Source: G963663315 sp963668255 | GTDB lineage: Bacteria; Pseudomonadota; Gammaproteobacteria; Arenicellales; Poriferihabitantaceae | Assembly: GCA_965116595.1 (NCBI GenBank) | Contig: OZ220708.1 | Span: 1,054,001 to 1,118,000 of the forward strand | Direction of reading: 5' to 3' | Length of the DNA: 64,000 bases | Shown: piece by piece, positions 54,610 to 63,233 of the stretch | How the letters are laid out: the number at the start of each line of letters is the position of its first letter | How positions within the stretch are numbered: the first letter of the stretch is position 1 | The notes under the pieces: model-generated | Databases searched by the model: none | What the model saw: only the letters and a program-made list of their open reading frames with translations | Told to the model about the DNA's origin: nothing | Position numbers and translations under genes: made by a program

Positions 54610-55698
54610 ATGAGCAATTTCTATTCATTTTCAGCAATTCGAGGGATGCAAGCAGGTCATCCATATTACACAGTGATGATTCCGCTATGTCAGGTACCGC
54701 GAATTTTCAGTTTTGACGATGAGACATTACCGCCAGACCTGCGAACCCAGCGTGTGCTCTCGAAGGCTCGGGTTCCCCAGATCGCCGACTACCTGTCGAC
54801 GAACTGGGATAATTACATTCTTTCATCGCTCTGCGCGTCGGTGGATGGAGACCTGAATTTCAAGTCGGCGTCCGATGATCTCTCGTTGCGCAATGTGGGA
54901 ATTCTAACCATTTCCATGGACGCTCGCATTCTCCTGAACGACGGACAGCATCGCCGTGCCGCAATCGAAGAGGCACTCAAGACGAGGCCTGAACTTGAAA
55001 ATGAGACTATTTCCGTTGTGCTGTTCGCTGATCGCGGACTGGGGCGCTGTCAGCAAATGTTCGCCGATCTCAACAAAAACGCGGTGCGTCCGTCTGGCTC
55101 ACTGAACGTCCTCTTCGATCACCGCAATCCCCTGGCTCGTCTGTCGGCGCATGTCCTGAGCGAGGTTGAGTTTTTCAGGCGCTTCACCGATTTAGAACGC
55201 AGTTCCATCCCGAACCGGGGGACGGCTCTCTATACGCTTTCCAGCCTCAACCGCGCCAATGAATGGCTCGCAGGGAAGACCGCAGACCGCTTTGGCGAAG
55301 ACACTCCCGCACTCGCGGCGGCCTATTGGGGTGCGCTCTACCAAGCAATGATCGACTGGCAGCGCCTTGATGCGGGGTCCTTAAAATCCTGCGATCTGCG
55401 TCAAGCGACGGTCCACGCCCATGGCGTGTTGCTGCAGTCCTTCGGACTCCTTGGTAGACGTCTCCTAGCCGAAAAGCCGAAATCGTGGCGCAAATACCTT
55501 TCAAGCCTCAAATCCTTGGACTGGTCGCGCCGGAATGCCGATCTCTGGGAGGGTCGAGTGATGAATAGCGCGCGGATGAACGGCCAAAAGCGGGCGGTCC
55601 TGCTCGGCGCCAATGTACTCTGCCAAACTGTTGGTCTGCCCCTCGACGAGCGGGGTCGCCAAGCCGAGTCGAGCTTTGGTGAAAAGGAGGCTGCGTAA
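54610..55698 (+). CDS. dndB: DNA phosphorothioation regulator DndB (DGQHR domain)
   Basis: This is a DGQHR-domain protein associated with dnd operons, where DndB adjusts phosphorothioation frequency and represses the operon. The motif LNDGQHRRAAIEEAL lies at about residues 104-118, with LFADRGLGRCQQMFADLNKNA following. The frame is open upstream to 54562, but the ATG at 54610 (362 residues, MSNFYSFSAIRG) has GGAAG ahead of it and fits the family. dndC begins one base after its stop. Confidence 0.88.
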   Translation: MSNFYSFSAIRGMQAGHPYYTVMIPLCQVPRIFSFDDETLPPDLRTQRVLSKARVPQIADYLSTNWDNYILSSLCASVDGDLNFKSASDDLSLRNVGILTISMDARILLNDGQHRRAAIEEALKTRPELENETISVVLFADRGLGRCQQMFADLNKNAVRPSGSLNVLFDHRNPLARLSAHVLSEVEFFRRFTDLERSSIPNRGTALYTLSSLNRANEWLAGKTADRFGEDTPALAAAYWGALYQAMIDWQRLDAGSLKSCDLRQATVHAHGVLLQSFGLLGRRLLAEKPKSWRKYLSSLKSLDWSRRNADLWEGRVMNSARMNGQKRAVLLGANVLCQTVGLPLDERGRQAESSFGEKEAA

Positions 55699-55699
55699 G

Positions 55700-57142
55700 T
55701 TGGCGACCTTGATTGACGACTTTGATTCGACATCCGAATCCGAAGTTCCCGGCCGCTCCATTATGGACATCGTAGAAGAAGTCCGCTGGCTCTATGGCAG
55801 CGATGACCGCCCTTGGGTGATCGGTTATAGTGGCGGCAAGGATTCGACCTGTGCACTGCAACTCATCTGGTCGGCCTTGTCAGGATTGCCGAAGAAAAAG
55901 AGAAAGAAGCAGGTATATGTCTTGAGCTCCGACACACTGGTCGAGACGCCTGTCATCGTCGACTATATCGATAATACGATCTCCAACATCAACGCAGCTG
56001 CCAAGGCGCAATCGATCCCAGTTGAGGCACACAAGGTGGTACCGGATATTTCCGACAGTTTCTGGGTTAACTTGCTGGGACGCGGCTACCCGGCTCCATC
56101 CAAACGATTTCGTTGGTGCACAGAGCGGCTAAAGATTGATCCTGCAAATGCGTTCATCAAAGAGAAAGTGGCAGAGTTCGGCGAGGTCGTCATGGTGCTG
56201 GGTGTACGCCGCGCCGAAAGCGCAACCCGCGCCCAAGTTATGTCACTTCATCGGATCAAGAACAGCGTTCTCTCCCGCCATACGACATTGCTCGGTGCCT
56301 ATGTATATACGCCAATTGAAGCATTTAGTACTGATGATGTATGGAGCTATTTACTCCAGAACAGTAATCCGTGGGGCGGAGACAATCGCCATCTCCTCGC
56401 AATGTATCGGAATGCCCAAGCGGGCGAGTGCCCACTCGTGGTGGATAAGAACACTGAAAGCTGCGGCAACTCCAGATTCGGTTGTTGGGTCTGCACTGTG
56501 GTCACGAAGGACAAGGCCATGGAGGCTATGATCGACAATGGCGAGACATGGCTAGAACCTTTGCTTGACCTTAGAGATGAACTCGCGGCTACCCAAGACC
56601 CGTCGGAGAAGTCGAAAGTCCGCGATTTCCGACGGCGGAACGGAAGTGTGACCTTTAAGGCTGGCAGCAATGAGATGATCCCGGGACCCTACCGGATATC
56701 CTTCCGAAAGAGCTTCCTGAAGAAACTTCTGGAAGCGCAAATGGAGGTGAACCGGAACGCTCCGCCAGGAGAAAAGACAATACTCATTCATGATGCAGAA
56801 CTTCTGGAAATCCAGCGCCTTTGGCGATCCGAAGCTGGCGATTGGGACGACACTATCGCAACTCTTGTGCACGAGGTTCTCGGCCGTGAGTTGCCCATCG
56901 AAGACGACGGCGCTTACAAGTTCAACGGCGAAGACGGTGCAATCCTGGAAGAGGTGTGCGAGGAATATTGTGTGCCGCCGGCACTCCTTGCTCAACTCTT
57001 GGAGGTTGAACGATCCGTCCGTGGTTTGAAACGTCGAGCCGCCGTCCACCAGAAGATCGGCGCAGTGATGGAGCGCGAGTGGCGCGCTGAGGACGACGTG
57101 ATCTCCGAGCGTAATATAAGGATGCGAAAAGGTGCGTCATGA
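55700..57142 (+). CDS. dndC: DNA sulfurtransferase DndC
   Basis: This PAPS-reductase-like ATPase activates the DNA phosphate for sulfur insertion and carries an iron-sulfur cluster. The PP-loop SGGKDST lies at about residues 44-50. Cysteines in RWCTERLK (near 140) and CGNSRFGCWVC (255-265) are likely cluster ligands. The ORF is open further upstream, but a TTG at 55700 preceded by AAGGAGG at 55684-55690 (9-base spacing, inside the end of dndB) is the best start, giving 480 residues. It overlaps dndD by 4 bases. Confidence 0.93.
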   Translation: MATLIDDFDSTSESEVPGRSIMDIVEEVRWLYGSDDRPWVIGYSGGKDSTCALQLIWSALSGLPKKKRKKQVYVLSSDTLVETPVIVDYIDNTISNINAAAKAQSIPVEAHKVVPDISDSFWVNLLGRGYPAPSKRFRWCTERLKIDPANAFIKEKVAEFGEVVMVLGVRRAESATRAQVMSLHRIKNSVLSRHTTLLGAYVYTPIEAFSTDDVWSYLLQNSNPWGGDNRHLLAMYRNAQAGECPLVVDKNTESCGNSRFGCWVCTVVTKDKAMEAMIDNGETWLEPLLDLRDELAATQDPSEKSKVRDFRRRNGSVTFKAGSNEMIPGPYRISFRKSFLKKLLEAQMEVNRNAPPGEKTILIHDAELLEIQRLWRSEAGDWDDTIATLVHEVLGRELPIEDDGAYKFNGEDGAILEEVCEEYCVPPALLAQLLEVERSVRGLKRRAAVHQKIGAVMEREWRAEDDVISERNIRMRKGAS

Positions 57143-59082
57143 TCCTCGAGACGCTGACTCTCAATAATTTTGGCCTGTACGGCGGCGAGTATCAGTTCAA
57201 TCTGTCTCCGGCCACCGATGACGAACGCCCCGTGATCCTCGTACTCGGTCACAATGGCGGTGGCAAGACGACTTTCCTCGAGGCGGTTCGACTCGCCCTC
57301 TACGGCAAGCGCGCCCTTGGCGCTCGGGTGGCGCGCTCCGACTATGAAGCCTATCTCCTGCGGCGCATTCATATTCTCGCTGAAGAACGGGCCGCCTCTG
57401 TGACATTGTCGTTTTCGCGCCATGAAGAAGGGCGTACTGTGCATTATGAAGTTCAGCGTGCTTGGGCGGCACGCGACACATCAGTCATTGATTCCATCGA
57501 ACTCACCTGCGACGGCATGCTGGTCAATGACATTCCACCCGAGGATTGGGATCATTATTTAGAAGATATGATCCCGTCGGGTATCTCGCAGCTCTTCTTC
57601 TTCGACGGCGAGAAAATCCAGGACATCGCTGACGACACCTCCACGGATGGGGTGAGAGATTCAATCCGTTCCCTTCTTGGCCTAGACCTGATTGATCAAC
57701 TCCGCAGTGACCTTGCGCTTTATACCGCGCGACGGAATCCATCAAGGGCAAATGTGGACCTCGAAGCGATTGAGCGCGATTTGAAGGCGGCAAAGACAGA
57801 GCTTGTCGTCCTGGAAGAAAATGCAGCCCAGGACCGCGCCGACCGTGGCCGGGCCGATCGGCAGATCGCTAAAGCGCAAATGGCGTTTAACACCGAGGGT
57901 GGGGCCGCCGCGCTGGACCGGACTGGGCTGAAACAGACCTTGCAAGAAGTGGAGAAGCGGATCGACTGGTTGCAAAGCGATTTAAAACGTCTCGCCGAGA
58001 GCACGTTGCCTCTCGGTCTTGCCCCGAATCTGTTGGGTCGATTGAACGACGTTGTTTCCCAACGTGGTTTTTCAGCCAGTACAGAGGCGATTGGGGAGTT
58101 CCTCGACGCTTTTCAGTCCAGCGACAGAACCAAGGCGTCAAAGCGACCGTATTGGACCAAGAGCCATTTCTCAGCCCTAAGTGCATTCCTCGACGAGGCT
58201 TGCGATGATTCTGACGACATCACGCTCGACGCAGATCCGGCCTGGGTCAAGAACCGAATCGATGTGATCGATATGGGTTTGAGGGGCCAAGCGGCTGATC
58301 TTGGCAGAGAGTTTGATGCGGCGCGGCACCGCCAAGCATGGCTTAAGAAACAGCTACGGAACTTCGATGAGAACGCGGCGCACGAGACTCTCGAGATCCT
58401 GAGGACGGCCGAATATGAGCGTGGGCGTGCCGAGGCGCAACTGATGGAAAAGGAAAAGGCAATCTCAAGTCTGCGTTACCGGATCGGTCAACTTGAAAAA
58501 GAGCGGGACCGCGCGCTTGATGTGGAACTCGACACAGCGCTGGCGTTTCACAAGATCGATCTAGGCGAACGCGCTAGAGCCGCCCTTGCGGTCTATGAGT
58601 CTCGTGTCCTCGAACGGCGGATTGTTTCGCTTTCCAAGCATTTCGTGGAGTGTTTTAATGGGCTGATCCGGAAGAAACGGCTTCTCAGCAGTGTGCAGAT
58701 CGATCCGAACACGTTCGACATCACGCTTATCGGGGCCGAAAGCGTCGAAATCCCCAAAGAGGCGTTGTCGGCAGGTGAGCGGCAGATCTTCGCGATCTCC
58801 ATGCTTTGGGCGCTTGGCAAGACCTCGGGGCGCGATTTGCCAATGATTATCGACACGCCTCTGTCACGGCTCGATCAGGCGCACCGGAAATCTCTTATGC
58901 GCGATTACGTGCCCGTGGCGAGCCGGCAGATAATCCTTTTGTGTACCGATAGCGAGTTGACGCCGGATCTCGATAAACTGATCTCGCCCTTCGTGGCTCG
59001 CCGCTATGAGATCGGCGTTTCCCTGAGCGATCATCGAACCCACATAACGCCACACTCGCCGGATGTAGTAAATGCACATTAG
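57139..59082 (+). CDS. dndD: DNA sulfur modification ATPase DndD
   Basis: This SMC/Rad50-like ATPase is thought to alter DNA structure during phosphorothioation. Walker A GHNGGGKTTFLEA lies at residues 37-49. A long coiled-coil-like middle (about 200-500) is followed by the ABC signature LSAGERQIFAISM near 539 and Walker B LPMIIDTPLSRLD near 566. At 647 residues it is of normal length. The ATG overlaps dndC by 4 bases, and the end overlaps dndE by 11 bases. Confidence 0.94.
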   Translation: MILETLTLNNFGLYGGEYQFNLSPATDDERPVILVLGHNGGGKTTFLEAVRLALYGKRALGARVARSDYEAYLLRRIHILAEERAASVTLSFSRHEEGRTVHYEVQRAWAARDTSVIDSIELTCDGMLVNDIPPEDWDHYLEDMIPSGISQLFFFDGEKIQDIADDTSTDGVRDSIRSLLGLDLIDQLRSDLALYTARRNPSRANVDLEAIERDLKAAKTELVVLEENAAQDRADRGRADRQIAKAQMAFNTEGGAAALDRTGLKQTLQEVEKRIDWLQSDLKRLAESTLPLGLAPNLLGRLNDVVSQRGFSASTEAIGEFLDAFQSSDRTKASKRPYWTKSHFSALSAFLDEACDDSDDITLDADPAWVKNRIDVIDMGLRGQAADLGREFDAARHRQAWLKKQLRNFDENAAHETLEILRTAEYERGRAEAQLMEKEKAISSLRYRIGQLEKERDRALDVELDTALAFHKIDLGERARAALAVYESRVLERRIVSLSKHFVECFNGLIRKKRLLSSVQIDPNTFDITLIGAESVEIPKEALSAGERQIFAISMLWALGKTSGRDLPMIIDTPLSRLDQAHRKSLMRDYVPVASRQIILLCTDSELTPDLDKLISPFVARRYEIGVSLSDHRTHITPHSPDVVNAH

Positions 59083-59449
59083 CAAGTTTCGCGTGTCCAG
59101 TGAGGCGACCAGCCGCCTGCGCGTACTGCGTCAGCGAGCAGCGCTTACGCCTAACCTCCTTTGCCGTATGGCCATGGCTATGTCTTTCGAGATGGGCAAG
59201 GTCGGTCCGGCCTCGGAGATCGAGGAAGGTCAGGAGTTCAACGCCTATACGCTTTTCGGCGGAGACCAGCCGATCTACATCACGCTGCTAAGATGGGTGG
59301 AAACCGAAGACGGGGAAGAGGTCGATGACCGAGAATTAGTCCTCCGTTTGCGTACACATATTGATCGGGGTCTGTCAGCAATTTTTACGCGGGTGAAGTC
59401 TCCGGGTGACGCCGCACGGCTCTTGGCAGGAGATTCGGCAGCCCGATGA
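59072..59449 (+). CDS. dndE: DNA sulfur modification protein DndE
   Basis: This small basic-to-acidic protein of 125 residues is placed where DndE is found. Known DndE binds nicked dsDNA and has a ribbon-helix-helix-like fold. The N-terminus (FRVSSEATSRLRVLRQRAALTPNLLCRMAM) and the central FNAYTLFGGDQPIYITLL match the family pattern. It overlaps dndD by 11 bases and dndA by 4 bases. Confidence 0.9.
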   Translation: MHISKFRVSSEATSRLRVLRQRAALTPNLLCRMAMAMSFEMGKVGPASEIEEGQEFNAYTLFGGDQPIYITLLRWVETEDGEEVDDRELVLRLRTHIDRGLSAIFTRVKSPGDAARLLAGDSAAR

Positions 59450-60612
59450 CCAGCCCGGTCTATCTCGATCACAACGCTTCGACACCAATGGACTCCGTCG
59501 TCATCGACGTGATGACGGAGGCCATTCGCACCCATTTTGCCAATCCGTCGAGCGGTGAACATGCGGCTGGTGCTGCCGCCTCTCAGGCAGTCGAACATGC
59601 TCGGGGAACCATCGCAAAGGCCATCGGCGCCCGTCCGACGGAGATCATCTTCTGCAGTGGATCAACGGAAGCGAACAATTTGGCACTCATGGGGGCATTC
59701 CCTGATTTGAAGGCAAAAGGAAAGACCCAAATCATTACCTCCGCCATTGAACACCCGTCGGTCATGGAACCACTAAGGCAGCTCGAGGCTGTAGAAGACG
59801 CGGAGATCGTCCGTGTGGCGGTAGGTGAAGATGGTCGGGTGTCCCCAGGTGCAATCGAAGAAGTCCTAGGCAAGAACACCGGCCTGGTAACTATCATGGC
59901 AGCGAACAACGAGACCGGGATTCTCCAACCCATCGATCAGATTGGCGCCCTCTGTACAGAGCGCAATATCCTATTCCATACGGACTATTCGCAGGCTACC
60001 GCCTACCGTGCGCTCGATGTCCTAGCAGCCAATGTTCATCTTGCGAGTTTCTCTGGGCACAAAATGTACGGGCCGAAGGGCATCGGGATCCTTTATCGGC
60101 GCTTACGAAAACCGCGCGTGGAAATCACGTCCATCATTCACGGCGGCGGCCAGGAGCGAGGCCTACGATCAGGCACCTTGAATACGCCAGCGATTGTCGC
60201 TTTGGGGGCAGCGTTTGAACAAGTCATCCGGTTTCGCGCTAAGGATGTGGAGACCATTGCGGAACGACGTGATGAACTCGTTGATGGATTGCTCCAGATT
60301 GGGGGAGTCTACACAAACGGTGACCGCGCCCAGGTCTTGCCGAACACGGTTTCGCTTTCGGTGGAAGACATCGAACCGCTAGCATTGATGCGTTTGTTGA
60401 AGAATGAAGTCGTATTCTCCGCATCGAGTGCATGTTCAACGGACCGCATAGAAACGTCTCACGTGCTGAAGTGTATGCTTGGCGACACGCTGCGGGCGCG
60501 TCAGGCATTTCGATTGGGTCTTGGGCGCGGTACCACCGATGCGGATATTGAGCGGGCAGTCTCCGCGTTCACGTGGGGCGTCACCCGACTTCGATCAGGA
60601 CGCTTAACCTGA
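59446..60612 (+). CDS. dndA: Cysteine desulfurase DndA (IscS-like)
   Basis: This PLP-dependent cysteine desulfurase takes sulfur from cysteine and supplies it to DndC. The N-terminus YLDHNASTPMD, CSGSTEANNLALMG, the PLP lysine in SFSGHKMYGPKGIG (about residue 205) and the catalytic cysteine in SASSACST (about residue 328) are present. At 388 residues it is full length. It is last in the dndBCDEA operon. Its stop overlaps, tail to tail, the end of the minus-strand gene by 9 bases. Confidence 0.93.
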   Translation: MTSPVYLDHNASTPMDSVVIDVMTEAIRTHFANPSSGEHAAGAAASQAVEHARGTIAKAIGARPTEIIFCSGSTEANNLALMGAFPDLKAKGKTQIITSAIEHPSVMEPLRQLEAVEDAEIVRVAVGEDGRVSPGAIEEVLGKNTGLVTIMAANNETGILQPIDQIGALCTERNILFHTDYSQATAYRALDVLAANVHLASFSGHKMYGPKGIGILYRRLRKPRVEITSIIHGGGQERGLRSGTLNTPAIVALGAAFEQVIRFRAKDVETIAERRDELVDGLLQIGGVYTNGDRAQVLPNTVSLSVEDIEPLALMRLLKNEVVFSASSACSTDRIETSHVLKCMLGDTLRARQAFRLGLGRGTTDADIERAVSAFTWGVTRLRSGRLT

Positions 60613-61086
60613 AACGGTGTCGTCGCCAGACCGCCAAAGATCGGCATAGGCAACGAGGAATTCATCGACGCTGCGGGGTCCACCCATGGCGTCCCGGAGG
60701 ATTTCGAACCCTTTAGCTGCGTAACGGTTCATGAACCTTACCCCGTCCTCGCTCAGACCCAAAGGAGAGCGAGGGTCGAGCAGTTTGACGGTCTCCTTCT
60801 CGATTAGATCGCGGTTATTCGAATCGAGCTTGCGCCTGCGGATTTCCGCCTCAACTAAGAGCCCGAGCAGGTAACTGTCATAGGCTTGGTAGGCCTCTGG
60901 ATACTTCGCGCCAGCCGCAATGAAAGGCTGCATAAACTGGGAGTCGCTCGCCATCTGACCAGCGCGAAGCCCCAGCATGAGGCATGAGTAGAATTTGTCG
61001 ATGTCCAGGAACCGAACACCTTTAATCGAGTGATCATGGATCTTGGAAAAAAACGCGTCCGCGTCTTCGGTCAACCGGAGGCTCAT
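60604..61086 (-). CDS. Hypothetical protein, last gene of the dnd-convergent module
   Basis: The 160-residue protein appears largely helical and has no motif I recognise. Notable stretches are FLDIDKFYSCLMLGLRAG near the start and FEILRDAMGGPRSVDEFLVAY near the end. The ATG overlaps the ATPase stop by 4 bases (ATGA), so the two are co-translated and probably co-functional. It is convergent with dndA. A role as effector or DNA-contact subunit of the module is only a guess. Confidence 0.6.
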   Translation of the reverse strand: MSLRLTEDADAFFSKIHDHSIKGVRFLDIDKFYSCLMLGLRAGQMASDSQFMQPFIAAGAKYPEAYQAYDSYLLGLLVEAEIRRRKLDSNNRDLIEKETVKLLDPRSPLGLSEDGVRFMNRYAAKGFEILRDAMGGPRSVDEFLVAYADLWRSGDDTVSG

Positions 61087-63035
61087 GTGGTTTCCCCATC
61101 GGTCGTTTGGCGTCTGAATTCTTCAAGTCCATAATGGGTCTCGACACGTCCATTCGCAGTTTGTCTAAGCGTGATGAACTGTGCGTCTTCACGCTCGTAA
61201 AAATTCTCTGCAAAGGCAGCTTGTTCGCTTGAAATCACAAACAGGATCATCTGTTCGAACAACGTTGGAATGACGCGGCTGACCTCTTCGCGCACCTCAA
61301 GATCGAGCGAGACGGCCGGACTGTCAACGATGAAAGGCAATTCAAATGGCGCCTTTGAAAGAAGGGCCGTCAGGAAGGCGTATGCGACCGACAGGCTCTG
61401 TCCCTCGCTCACATCGTCCTTACTCGACGCTTTGTTTGAACTCAGTTCCAACGCGCCGTCGATCCGTTCAACACGAAGGTCTTCCATCTGAACAAGGGTT
61501 GCGAGCCGATCATTGGTTTCTTTACGAATGACTTCGCGCAGGCCTGTTAGCGCCTTTGCCTCGACACGCTCCAGCTGATCAAGGAGTCGGTCGCGCCGCA
61601 GTGACAGATGATAGGAGGCTTCAACCTCATCAAGGGTCGCTTTGCAGTCATCGCAATATCGGCGGGCAAGCGGGATATTGGTTCTTTTGGTGCATTGGTG
61701 CGCCCTCTGTTTCACTGGATCAGCAGTTTCAAGACCTCCAATCTCTGTTTCAAGCGCCGTCAGTTTGACCTTTATTTCACCTTCTCGCTCCGTGAGCGGG
61801 CGCATATCCTCATCACCGCGTTCTTCGGCCTCCAGTTTCAAACGCGCCATCGCCTTCTCATTGGCTTGGCGATCTTCTAGCTTCTCTTGAAGGATTTCGC
61901 AGGAGTCGAGAAAGCTAGTCTCGGTCGCCGCACTAGAATTGAGGCGTTCTTTCATGGTCGCGATAGCAGATATCTGATCCTGCGCCAGATATTGTTCCTT
62001 TCGCTGGATAAGCACAGCGCGTTCCGCCGGTCCGATTGGTCGACCGCAGATGCACTCGCCTTCGTCAGCAACCTCCTCGAAAAAGTCCGAAGATACGCTT
62101 TTCGGGAGCCGCGCCCGAGTCAAGGTTGCCCCAAGATCCGTGAGGCAAGACGTAATAACCGATGAAAGCGTGGCGGGATTTCGATAAGCCAGGATTGCTT
62201 GGCTTGTCGATGACTGAATATCGCCAGCAAGATCTTCGGCTTCGGCAACCAGCTTAATACGGCGTTTCTCTAGGTCGCCGTTACGCGCAATGTGTGACTC
62301 AATTTCCGTGCGGACCCCTTCCAGTACTTTTTCGAGTTCGACGTAAGCGGATCTTTTTTCTCTCAGAGATTCTTCCAGTGTCCTTAATTGATGCGTTGCA
62401 TCATCCACCAACTTCCGATACCGCGAAACTGCCTTTTTCGTTTTTCCCGAGGTGCGCTCCAAAGCATCTTGACGCTTCGTCACCACGTGAGCAACATGCT
62501 GCCGTAGAGTAGCGATATCGTCGAGTTGATATAGCGTTCGAATCGCGCGATCGGCGGCCGCCTTGTTGAGGTCGCGGATATCGCGCGCCAGTTCACCATC
62601 AAAAACGAATAGCCTGATGAACTCCGATTTCAAGATGTGTTTAAGGTCGGGAGGAAGAACCAATCCACGCTCATGGCCACCACCGCGCTCTACGGCTCTC
62701 AAGGTCGAATACTGATAGCTCCCGTCTCTGAAATCGAAATTAGCGGTCAGACGATAATGGTTCGGAGGTCCGCCGCGTCGTCCTTCGATGAGCAAACCAA
62801 GTTCGAATACGCCGGTTTCGACAGCGTCACTGGCCCTAAAGCCGCAGACTTTTTCGGGGCTGAGCTTCTCCTCGCCTAGCACTGCGCGGATAAGGGTCAT
62901 GGTGGAAGTCTTGCCGAGCCCATTCGGCATCTGAATGAGCGACCAGCGCGCTGGGGGATTGCCGAGCTCAAAGGACTCAACCCCTTCGCCAATCCGCAGG
63001 TTTTCGCATCGCCAGTCCGTGATCCTAATCTTCAT
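61083..63035 (-). CDS. Rad50/SMC-like ATPase of the dnd-associated module
   Basis: The start ATG at 63033-63035 gives 650 residues (MKIRITDWRCENLRIG); a longer open frame upstream overlaps the neighbouring small gene. Walker A MPNGLGKTS lies at residues 36-44. A coiled-coil middle contains two CxxC motifs (CICG in the middle, CDDC after it), as in zinc-hook proteins. The C-terminus has a signature-like EGQSLSVAYAFLTALL and Walker B LPFIVDSPAVSLD. It overlaps the small acidic gene by 11 bases and the 160-residue gene by 4. It is separate from DndD and probably powers DNA handling by the restriction module. Confidence 0.8.
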   Translation of the reverse strand: MKIRITDWRCENLRIGEGVESFELGNPPARWSLIQMPNGLGKTSTMTLIRAVLGEEKLSPEKVCGFRASDAVETGVFELGLLIEGRRGGPPNHYRLTANFDFRDGSYQYSTLRAVERGGGHERGLVLPPDLKHILKSEFIRLFVFDGELARDIRDLNKAAADRAIRTLYQLDDIATLRQHVAHVVTKRQDALERTSGKTKKAVSRYRKLVDDATHQLRTLEESLREKRSAYVELEKVLEGVRTEIESHIARNGDLEKRRIKLVAEAEDLAGDIQSSTSQAILAYRNPATLSSVITSCLTDLGATLTRARLPKSVSSDFFEEVADEGECICGRPIGPAERAVLIQRKEQYLAQDQISAIATMKERLNSSAATETSFLDSCEILQEKLEDRQANEKAMARLKLEAEERGDEDMRPLTEREGEIKVKLTALETEIGGLETADPVKQRAHQCTKRTNIPLARRYCDDCKATLDEVEASYHLSLRRDRLLDQLERVEAKALTGLREVIRKETNDRLATLVQMEDLRVERIDGALELSSNKASSKDDVSEGQSLSVAYAFLTALLSKAPFELPFIVDSPAVSLDLEVREEVSRVIPTLFEQMILFVISSEQAAFAENFYEREDAQFITLRQTANGRVETHYGLEEFRRQTTDGETT

Positions 63036-63207
63036 CTGTGCGATCCCCAACATCGATTTGGTCCAAAAGATCGTGAATGTCGGATGGATCGAGATTGTCG
63101 AGCATCGCATTCTCGATAAGTGCCGCTAACGCATTCTTATAAGTCTCGTCCATACCGTCTTCGTTGCAAACGACCTCGACCGCCTCGCGGACTGCTTTGT
63201 CGATCAT
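63025..63207 (-). CDS. Very small acidic protein of the dnd-associated module
   Basis: An ATG at 63205-63207 preceded by GGAGG (about 10 bases upstream on the minus strand) gives a 60-residue acidic protein (MIDKAVREAVEVV, ending DQIDVGDRTDED). A longer frame to 63261 is possible but lacks a ribosome site. It lies between the helicase stop (63234) and the ATPase start, overlapping the latter. Its position and ribosome site support a real gene. Function is unknown; it may be a regulator or inhibitor of the neighbouring enzymes. Confidence 0.55.
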   Translation of the reverse strand: MIDKAVREAVEVVCNEDGMDETYKNALAALIENAMLDNLDPSDIHDLLDQIDVGDRTDED

Positions 63208-63233
63208 GATGAATTGGCCTCCACACTCTCCAT

